The notes under the pieces: generated by a model
Database searches by the model: none
What the model saw: only the letters and a program-made list of their open reading frames with translations
Told to the model about the DNA's origin: nothing
Assembly: GCA_046153355.1 (NCBI GenBank)
Contig: JBJXEY010000316.1
Location: 1 to 14,532, forward strand
Direction: 5' to 3'
From: 2-02-FULL-62-17 sp046153355
GTDB taxonomy: Bacteria > Pseudomonadota > Gammaproteobacteria > Burkholderiales > SG8-39
DNA length: 14,532 nt
Position numbers and translations under genes: made by a program
In this document: in pieces, positions 1 through 5,734 of the stretch
How positions within the stretch are numbered: the stretch's first letter is position 1
How the letters are laid out: each line of letters begins with the position of its first letter

Positions 1-113
1 ATCAATGCGTTGGAGCGAATCGCCGGCGTCCAATACTCGCGCATCATGCGGCCCATGGGCGTGCCGGGGCCCACGCGTGTGAGGAGATCGTTGTCTTCGG
101 TTTTCAGAGCCAT
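1..113 (-). CDS. Rieske-type aromatic ring-hydroxylating oxygenase, alpha subunit (partial, N-terminus only)
   Basis: Only the first 37 codons lie in the window; the gene runs off the left edge. The visible protein begins MALKTEDNDLLTRVGPGTPM and continues GRMMREYWTPA. This is the opening seen in phthalate 4,5-dioxygenase-like Rieske oxygenases, which typically have an EDN-LLTRVGPGTPMG stretch followed by an RRYW-P-type motif just before the Rieske [2Fe-2S] domain. Such enzymes insert oxygen into aromatic substrates using electrons from a separate reductase. The Rieske CxH/CxxH motif and the iron-binding catalytic domain would lie outside the window, so the class rests on the N-terminus alone. 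The ATG at 113 is chosen because it matches the family start, with GGGAAA a few bases upstream as a weak ribosome site. It diverges from the Bug receptor at 271, suggesting shared control. Confidence 0.8.
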   Translation of the reverse strand, partial: MALKTEDNDLLTRVGPGTPMGRMMREYWTPAIRSNAL

Positions 114-270
114 GAGAATTTCCCGGAAGTCGATGCGTAGTAGGCATTGTATTTCAAGCGCGCCAAGTCGAAATGTGGAGCCAATGACGACAGCGGCATT
201 GTTCTGCAATCACTTGGTTAAAGTATGCTTCGAGTGGAGCGCCAATTGGCGAGATTGTGAAAGGGAAGGT
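114..270. promoter_or_regulatory. Divergent control region between Rieske oxygenase and Bug receptor genes
   Basis: This 157-bp gap separates two divergent starts and should hold both promoters. It contains a perfect 12-bp palindrome, CGCCAATTGGCG, at 240-251, 19 bp before the receptor ATG, which is a candidate operator. On the minus strand a TACAAT hexamer (151 down to 146) lies 33 nt upstream of the Rieske ATG and could be a -10 box, though no good -35 box accompanies it. On the plus strand TATGCT (224-229) is a weak -10 candidate; if it is used, the palindrome would lie over the transcription start. The receptor has a purine-rich ribosome site, AAGGGAAGG, at 261-269. The roles are inferred from position. 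Confidence 0.4.
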
Positions 271-1272
271 ATGAGTGTTAAAGGCGGATACGAGCGCGGG
301 CGGCTTACAGAGTTTTGCATCACTGCGTTGACGCTGGGTGTAGTGACCTTGACGTTTTCACCCTGGGTAGCGGCGCAGTCCTATCCAGTTAAAACCGTGC
401 GTTTTATCGTCCCCTCGACCGCCGGCGCGAGTATGGATTTCAGCGCGCGCCTATTTGCCAATCGGGTGTCGGTGCTGTGGAAGCAGCCGGTGGTGGTGGA
501 GAATCGCCCTGGCGCGAATTTTATTGTTGGCACCGAGTTTGTCACCAAGGCGGCACCGGATGGCTATACATTGCTCTTCGCCACGTTGGGTGGGCCGGCA
601 TTGAATCCGGCGGTGTTCGCCGATCTGCCCTACAAAGCCAACGACTTGATCCCGGTAGTGCAGACATCGAAAAACACAGTGCTGCTCTATGTAAGCAATA
701 CGGTGAAACTCGCATCGGTGAAGGAATTCATCGCGCTCCTTAAGGCCAACCCGGGCAAATACAACCATGCCTCAGGAGGCACTTCGACCTTTATGCTGGG
801 TCACTTGCTGCGTTCACTCGCGGGGGTGGAGTTTGTCGACGTGAATTACAAAGGCGGCCAGCCCGCGTTCGCCAGTTTATTGACCGGTGAGACGCATTTT
901 TCTTTTGGTGATACCAATACCGCCGCGCCGGCGGTGCAGGCGGGCAAGATTCGCGCACTGGCATTGGCGAGCAAGGAGCGCACGCCACTGGTGCCGGGCA
1001 TGCCCACCATGATTGAGTCGGGGGTTCCGAATTTTATTTTCACCTCGGGTCTGGGCATCTTCGCGCCCGCCAACACGCCCATGGAGATTGTGCGAAAAAT
1101 CAATGCCGACGTGCAACCCATCACGCGTCAGCGCGATGTTATCGATGCGCTGGAGAAGACTGGCAGCGAGGCGGAGACGGGATCAACGGAAGAGTTTTCG
1201 CGTCTGGTGCGTTCGGAAATTGAGCTTTGGTCGAAGTTGGTGAAAGAGCGAAATATCAAAGTCGTGGAATAA
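271..1272 (+). CDS. Bug/TctC-family periplasmic solute-binding receptor (1)
   Basis: A 333-residue extracytoplasmic receptor of the tripartite tricarboxylate transporter (TTT) type, expected to bind an organic acid in the periplasm. A hydrophobic segment (residues 15-35) ends in VAA|QS, a likely signal peptidase I site. Family hallmarks follow: YPVKTVRFIVPS near 38-49, the ligand-loop Asp in SMDFSAR (D56), ENRPGAN (77-83), AAPDGYTLLF (94-103), and NYKGG later. The first ligand loop reads STAGASMD rather than the usual PPGG-D, so the pocket may be unusual. The start at 271 is preferred: it has a ribosome site and gives a proper signal peptide, whereas the reading frame open from position 10 runs antisense through the Rieske gene. 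It is first of a plus-strand row and its stop overlaps the next gene's ribosome site, so co-translation is likely. Confidence 0.93.
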   Translation: MSVKGGYERGRLTEFCITALTLGVVTLTFSPWVAAQSYPVKTVRFIVPSTAGASMDFSARLFANRVSVLWKQPVVVENRPGANFIVGTEFVTKAAPDGYTLLFATLGGPALNPAVFADLPYKANDLIPVVQTSKNTVLLYVSNTVKLASVKEFIALLKANPGKYNHASGGTSTFMLGHLLRSLAGVEFVDVNYKGGQPAFASLLTGETHFSFGDTNTAAPAVQAGKIRALALASKERTPLVPGMPTMIESGVPNFIFTSGLGIFAPANTPMEIVRKINADVQPITRQRDVIDALEKTGSEAETGSTEEFSRLVRSEIELWSKLVKERNIKVVE

Positions 1273-1281
1273 GGAGCGGGT

Positions 1282-2475
1282 ATGAAAATCGTAAAAATTG
1301 AAGACTTCCACGCCGACGGCGGTTGGCGCACGTTGTCATTCCTGAAAATCACCACCGATGAGGGCTTGGTCGGCTGGTCGGAATACAGTCAAGGCTTCGG
1401 CGTGGGCGGTGTCACCGAAATCATCCACAAATTCGCGCCGTTGGCGAAAACGTTCGATCCGCGCGATGTGGGTGTGTTGGGCGAGAGCCTGCGCTCGCAC
1501 ACACGTATTGTCTCGGGCGCGATCACGCATCAGGCGGTGGCGGCGATTGAAAACGCTTGCCTCGATATCAAGGCGAAGGCGCTCGGGGTTCCGGTGTATT
1601 CGCTTTTCGGTGGGCCGTTTCGCGACCGCCTCACGCTGTACTGGTCGCACTGCGGCAGCATGCGCGCGTGGAACCCGGATCTTTGGGAGAAGGAATTTAA
1701 AAAACCGCCTATCCGTTCGCTGGATGACTTGAAGAAACTTGGGCAAGAGGCAGTGCAGCGCGGCTTCAAAGCAATCAAGACCAACCCCATGGCATGGGGG
1801 CCGGGCGCGGTGCCCTTTAGCGCCGGGGTGCGTATGTCGCCGGGGTTTCTTGATCGCAATCTGGATCGGCGCGTGCTGGCGCAATTCATCGAGCAGTTGG
1901 CCGCGCAACGCGACGGCATCGGCCCCGACACCGGCCTCATGTTCGATTTGAATTTCGGTCTTCGTACCGAAGGTTTCATTCGCGTCGCGAAAGCCTTGGA
2001 ACGCTTCGACATGACCTGGCTTGAGATCGACATGCACGACCCGGAGGGGTTGGCGCAGGTGCGGCGCTCGAGTTCTACGCCGATCACTTCGCTTGAATCC
2101 TTGCATGGCCTGCGTCACTACCGGCCGTATTTTGAGAATCAATCGGTGGATGTGGCGGTGGTTGATGTGCCCTGGAACGGCGTGTGGGAATCGGTGCGTA
2201 TCGCCACCCTTGCCGAAGCCTATGAAGTGGCCTGTGCCCCGCATAACTTTTACGGGCACCTGGCATCGCTGATGAGCGCGCATTTCTGCGCGGCCATCCC
2301 CAACTTTCGCATCATGGAATATGAAGTGGACGATGTGCCGTGGAAGGATGAGTTGGTGACCATTCCGCCAGTGGTGGAGAACGGAGAGTTGATCTTGCCC
2401 AAAGGCCCGGGTTGGGGTGCGGATGTTAATGAAGAGGGATTGAAGGCGCATCCGCCGCGCGTGGCAAAGCGCTAG
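1282..2475 (+). CDS. Mandelate racemase/muconate lactonizing enzyme family protein (enolase superfamily)
   Basis: A 397-residue cytoplasmic enzyme of the enolase superfamily, which abstracts a proton alpha to a carboxylate using Mg2+. The N-terminal capping domain (about 1-125) includes the AAIENACLDIKAKALGVPVYSLFGG stretch at 87-111, given here only as a location. Barrel residues that can be placed are K166 in the K-T-N motif (166-168), metal ligands D222 (FDLNFG), E248 (WLEID) and E272 (SLESL), D295, and H321 in APHNFYGH. A K-x-N second strand with a late His resembles the acid-sugar dehydratase branch more than true muconate lactonizing enzymes, but the substrate cannot be named. AAGGAG at 1271-1276, five bases before the ATG, overlaps the previous stop, so this gene is coupled to the Bug receptor. 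The neighbours suggest an organic-acid or aromatic-acid substrate. Confidence 0.88.
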   Translation: MKIVKIEDFHADGGWRTLSFLKITTDEGLVGWSEYSQGFGVGGVTEIIHKFAPLAKTFDPRDVGVLGESLRSHTRIVSGAITHQAVAAIENACLDIKAKALGVPVYSLFGGPFRDRLTLYWSHCGSMRAWNPDLWEKEFKKPPIRSLDDLKKLGQEAVQRGFKAIKTNPMAWGPGAVPFSAGVRMSPGFLDRNLDRRVLAQFIEQLAAQRDGIGPDTGLMFDLNFGLRTEGFIRVAKALERFDMTWLEIDMHDPEGLAQVRRSSSTPITSLESLHGLRHYRPYFENQSVDVAVVDVPWNGVWESVRIATLAEAYEVACAPHNFYGHLASLMSAHFCAAIPNFRIMEYEVDDVPWKDELVTIPPVVENGELILPKGPGWGADVNEEGLKAHPPRVAKR

Positions 2476-2580
2476 AGTGTAGAAACTCGGCTCTACGCCA
2501 AAGAACAACTCACCTGCTTTAAGTGAAAATCATTGAGTGAAAATCAGCATTCCCCGATGCATTGTCGCCAAAGGTAACTC
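2476..2580 (+). other. Spacer with small hairpin and 14-nt tandem repeat
   Basis: The 105-bp gap holds GTGTAGA-(8 nt)-TCTACGC just after the stop (7-bp stem with one G-T pair, no T-run). It also has a short tandem repeat, AGTGAAAATCA, at 2522-2532 and again at 2536-2546. A ribosome site, AAAGG, precedes the next ATG. No promoter is evident, so the hairpin may modulate rather than end the transcript. Confidence 0.3.
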
Positions 2581-4344
2581 ATGGATACGCGCGTAAAAAA
2601 TTCCAAACTCGACCCGGTCACCTTGGAGGTGATTCGCAACGCCCTGCCCGCGATCTCCACCGAAATGGCCGCAGATTTACAGCGCACCTCCTACAACATG
2701 ATGATCTACGAGGTACGCGATTTTTGCACCGCGGTGCTGACTACCGAAGGCGACTTGGTTAGCCAGAACGTAGGCGGTGTATCGCATTTCGTCGCGGATC
2801 TGGGTGTATTAATCGTCGATGGTATGAAGCGCTACGGCAAGGAGGGTTTTAAACCGGGCGATGTAATTCTTACCAATCACCAGGCAGTGGCTGGGCAGCA
2901 CCTCAACAATGTGGTGATCTACGTGCCGTTCTTTTTCGAGGGCGAGCTGGTGATGTTCACCATGGTGCGTGCGCACTGGATCGATGTGGGCGGTGCGTCC
3001 ACGGGATTTGGCGCGGGGCCCAGTGTCCCCGACCCGTGGATGGAGGGTTTGCAGTTCGATCAGTTAAAGATTTACGAAGATGGGCAGGTGAATGAGATGC
3101 TCTACCGCATGGTGAGCGACAACATTCGTTTTCCCGAGGCCTCCATGGGCGATATGAAATCGCAGATCGCCGCCTGCAAGCTGGGCGTGCGCCGCTTGGA
3201 GGAGATCTTCAAACGCTACGGCAAACAAACCGTATTGGCCGCGCTTGAGCAGATTTACAACGAGGCGGAGCAGAAATGCCGCAACGTGGTATCGAAATTC
3301 ACCGATGGTGTCTATCAGGCGGAGTCTTATCTCGATGGCGATGGCATCAACCCTAAAGACAAGATCACGGTCAAGGTTAAGGTAACCATAAATCGCGGCC
3401 ACATGACCATCGATATGACCGGCAGCTCGGCTGAGCGCGCGGTATCGGTGAATGCGCGAACCTTCGCCGGCCCGCGTATCGCTTACAAAGCGCTTACCGC
3501 GCCGTTGGAGCCAGTGAACGAGGGCGGCTTTCGCGCGTTGACCTGCATCATTCCCGAGGGCAGCATCATGATGGCGCGCTATCCCATTCCCATGGCGCAG
3601 TGGTCCACCACCATCAACCTCACCGTCGATACGATTTTGAAGGCGTTGGCACCAGCGATGAAAGACAGCACCCCGGCCGCGCATCACGCCAACATGGGTG
3701 GGCATACTTTCTTTGGCAATCATCCGAAGACCGGGCGGCGTTTCGTTTTGCAAACCATCGATGGCGGTGGCTGGGGCGGGCGTCCGTTCGAGGATGGCGA
3801 ATCCGGCGCGGTGTCCTCCTGCCAGGGCGATGTGCGTAACGGCTCCATCGAAGGTATCGAACTCAAATGCCCCATCATGATCGAGGGCCGTAAATTGCGC
3901 TGCGACTCAGGCGGCGCGGGCCGCTGGCGCGGCGGCTTGGGCATCGATTTGCATGTGAAAAACTTCGTTGATGGCCGCTGGAATTTCACCGCCACGCATC
4001 GCGAGGGTTGTCCGCCGTGGGGCTTGTGGGGCGGCGAAGCGGGCACTGGCGGGGGCTACTTGCTGCGCAAACAAGGTGAAGTGGAATACAAACACGTGAT
4101 GGGTATGCGCCAACCGGTGCCTGCCGATGTGCAGGTGATCGGCCAATCGCCCGGCGGCGGCGGTTGGGGTAATCCACTCGAACGCGAACCCGAGCGGGTA
4201 CAGTGGGATGTGATCGAGGGCTTTGTGAGCGCCGAATTCGCCCGCGACAAATATGGCGTGGTGTTGGGTGCGGATCGCTCCATCGATCTGGCGGCGACCG
4301 CCAAGAAGCGCGGCGAACTGGCAGGCGCCGTGGACAAATCATGA
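2581..4344 (+). CDS. Hydantoinase B/oxoprolinase family protein (HyuB-like subunit)
   Basis: A 587-residue protein covering the whole HyuB domain, the usual family length. Recognisable parts are DPVTLEVIRNAL (11-22), EMAADLQRTSYN with EVRDFCTAVL (28-52), H69 in the GGVSHF stretch, a GDVILTNH region with H100 and H107, AHWIDVGG (131-138, H132 and D135), DMKSQIAA with RYG (191-214), GGAGRWRGGLG (444-454) and the closing GGGWGNPLERE with ARDKYGVVLG near 526-563. Family members form the B half of ATP-dependent hydantoinases/5-oxoprolinases that open cyclic amides; related B subunits occur in acetone and acetophenone carboxylases. These normally work with an ATP-binding HyuA partner, and none is adjacent here. 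The partner may be elsewhere, or this protein may act alone. It sits between the enolase-superfamily gene and the ring-cleavage dioxygenase gene, implying the same pathway. Confidence 0.92.
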   Translation: MDTRVKNSKLDPVTLEVIRNALPAISTEMAADLQRTSYNMMIYEVRDFCTAVLTTEGDLVSQNVGGVSHFVADLGVLIVDGMKRYGKEGFKPGDVILTNHQAVAGQHLNNVVIYVPFFFEGELVMFTMVRAHWIDVGGASTGFGAGPSVPDPWMEGLQFDQLKIYEDGQVNEMLYRMVSDNIRFPEASMGDMKSQIAACKLGVRRLEEIFKRYGKQTVLAALEQIYNEAEQKCRNVVSKFTDGVYQAESYLDGDGINPKDKITVKVKVTINRGHMTIDMTGSSAERAVSVNARTFAGPRIAYKALTAPLEPVNEGGFRALTCIIPEGSIMMARYPIPMAQWSTTINLTVDTILKALAPAMKDSTPAAHHANMGGHTFFGNHPKTGRRFVLQTIDGGGWGGRPFEDGESGAVSSCQGDVRNGSIEGIELKCPIMIEGRKLRCDSGGAGRWRGGLGIDLHVKNFVDGRWNFTATHREGCPPWGLWGGEAGTGGGYLLRKQGEVEYKHVMGMRQPVPADVQVIGQSPGGGGWGNPLEREPERVQWDVIEGFVSAEFARDKYGVVLGADRSIDLAATAKKRGELAGAVDKS

Positions 4345-4483
4345 ACTTTTATATTTTTCTATCAAGGTGCCATGTGCTTAATCAGGCGATGATGATGTTA
4401 AACATGGCAACTAATTAGCCATAGAGAAGCAAACGCTGGCCGCAAAAAGCGTCTCGCCACGACCACACCAAGGAGGCTCCATC
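4345..4483 (+). other. Intergenic spacer with an 8-bp inverted repeat and strong ribosome site
   Basis: This 139-bp, more AT-rich gap carries a perfect inverted repeat, TGCCATGT (4368-4375) and ACATGGCA (4402-4409), around 26 nt. It ends in a strong Shine-Dalgarno sequence, AAGGAGG (4470-4476), seven bases before the dioxygenase ATG. The inverted repeat could be a regulator site or chance. A 25-codon frame begins in the ATGA overlap at 4341 but has no ribosome site and no recognisable features, so it is not called. Confidence 0.3.
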
Positions 4484-5701
4484 ATGGACCAGACTGAACC
4501 CAAAGCCCCGCAACGCGCCGCACTGCCTACCAAGGCCCGCGAAGCCATGGAAAAGCTCAACACCGAAGCGGCGCCACTCAATATCTGGCTGCGCACGCAA
4601 GCTAACGCGCCGGCGCAGCGGCCCTGGTTTCGCGATGCGGAGATCGATGTCGCGGGCACCACGGCAAGCGGACGCGTCGGCGCGGGCCAACTCAAAGCCG
4701 CGCCTTACCGCTGGCGTTGGAAGGAAATTTCGCCCTACTTGCAGCGCATCGCCGAGGTGGCCAAGAACGCCGATGTGCCGCCGGTTGAATTCGCCGACCG
4801 GCAGCAGTTTCTCCTCACTAATCCGGGTTTTGGCGGGCGGCTGCAGGTGGCTAATACCATGCGCTGCGCGGTGTCGATCTACAACCCCTACGATGTTGCG
4901 GGCGTGCATGTGCACACGCCTAACGCCAGCCGCACAATTTTGTCGGAGAACGGCGGCTACACCACGGTGGATGGCGAGCGTTGTATCGCTGGGCGTGGCG
5001 ATCTGATCCTCACGCCGCATGGCACCTGGCACGACCATGGCAACGATTCCAATGACCCGGTGATCTGGATGGATGTGCTCGACTGGCCGTTAATGGAGTT
5101 TCTCGATTGCATTTGGCTGGATGATCAATTCCCTGGCGAGACGGTGGGCCCCGCGCGAGCGCAGAAACCCAGCCGCGCCACCGGATATTCGAAGTCTCTG
5201 TATGGCACAGGTGGCATGGTGCCGGGCATTGATTCTCACCAGCGTGGTTTGGCGCGCGACGCCACGCCGATGATCCATTTCAGCGGCAAAGATATTCGCG
5301 CCGCGTTGTTTGCCTTAAAGGGGCAGGCACACGATCCTTATGAAGGCACGCCGCTGCGCTTTACTAACCCGGTCACCGGTGAGCCTTTATTTCCGACGCT
5401 GGATTACACCGCGCAGCTTCTCTCGCCTGGCGAAGAAACCTTGTTGAAACGCGAAACGGCGAGCCGTCTCTATGTCGTGCTGGAGGGACGCGGCAGCACC
5501 GAAGTGGGTAAGGAAACCTTCGATTGGGAAGAAAACGATATTTTTGTTCTGCCCAATTTTTTATGGCGTCGGCATCGCAATAGCGGCGCGAAAGACGCGG
5601 TGTTGTACGCGGTGTCGGATCTGCCAATGATGGAGAAGATCGGGCAATACCGCGCCCAAGGTCGGGCGCGTGACGGCAAGCTCGCGCAATTGGCCGGGTA
5701 G
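4484..5701 (+). CDS. Gentisate 1,2-dioxygenase-family bicupin (extradiol ring cleavage)
   Basis: A 405-residue cytoplasmic Fe(II) dioxygenase of the gentisate/salicylate 1,2-dioxygenase family, which opens a ring between a carboxyl-bearing and a hydroxyl-bearing carbon. The N-terminal cupin carries VHVHTPNASR with H142 and H144, then TPHGTWHDHGND with H183 and H185; H142, H144 and H183 fit the iron triad. Counting from these without gaps, R106, R150 and H185 fall on positions recalled as R83, R127 and H162 of salicylate 1,2-dioxygenase, and A129 falls on its G106, where ordinary gentisate dioxygenases have Ala. The usual Gln after the second His is Pro146. The C-terminal cupin (about 305-380, RLYVVLEGRGST) lacks metal ligands, as is common. 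The N-terminus is slightly extended. An AAGGAGG ribosome site fixes the start. Another carboxylated hydroxyarene is possible as substrate. Confidence 0.88.
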   Translation: MDQTEPKAPQRAALPTKAREAMEKLNTEAAPLNIWLRTQANAPAQRPWFRDAEIDVAGTTASGRVGAGQLKAAPYRWRWKEISPYLQRIAEVAKNADVPPVEFADRQQFLLTNPGFGGRLQVANTMRCAVSIYNPYDVAGVHVHTPNASRTILSENGGYTTVDGERCIAGRGDLILTPHGTWHDHGNDSNDPVIWMDVLDWPLMEFLDCIWLDDQFPGETVGPARAQKPSRATGYSKSLYGTGGMVPGIDSHQRGLARDATPMIHFSGKDIRAALFALKGQAHDPYEGTPLRFTNPVTGEPLFPTLDYTAQLLSPGEETLLKRETASRLYVVLEGRGSTEVGKETFDWEENDIFVLPNFLWRRHRNSGAKDAVLYAVSDLPMMEKIGQYRAQGRARDGKLAQLAG

Positions 5702-5703
5702 GC

Positions 5704-5727
5704 TCGCGGCGTCACCGAGCGCCGCGA
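5704..5727. terminator. GC-rich hairpin between convergent genes, likely bidirectional terminator
   Basis: TCGCGGCG (5704-5711) and CGCCGCGA (5720-5727) form a perfect 8-bp stem with an 8-nt loop. It begins three bases after the dioxygenase stop and ends seven bases short of the hydrolase stop on the other strand. There is no T-run on either side, so it is not a textbook intrinsic terminator. Its position in a 33-bp convergent gap is the main support. Confidence 0.5.
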
Positions 5728-5734
5728 ATTCGCC

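Noticed and set aside
10..270. Upstream in-frame extension of the first Bug receptor (alternative start at 10)
   Set aside because: It runs antisense through the Rieske oxygenase start and removes the signal peptide from the N-terminus; the ATG at 271 has a ribosome site and a proper signal sequence.
1336..2508. 390-codon open frame on the minus strand opposite the enolase-superfamily gene
   Set aside because: It is a shadow frame created by codon usage of the real gene. The translation is rich in His/Arg with no recognisable domain, while the plus strand has clear catalytic motifs.
3064..3753. 229-codon minus-strand frame opposite HyuB
   Set aside because: No family resemblance and no ribosome site; the plus-strand HyuB motifs span this whole region.
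4341..4418. 25-codon frame starting in the ATGA overlap at the end of HyuB
   Set aside because: No ribosome site, no recognisable sequence, and it covers the inverted repeat of the spacer; most likely chance.
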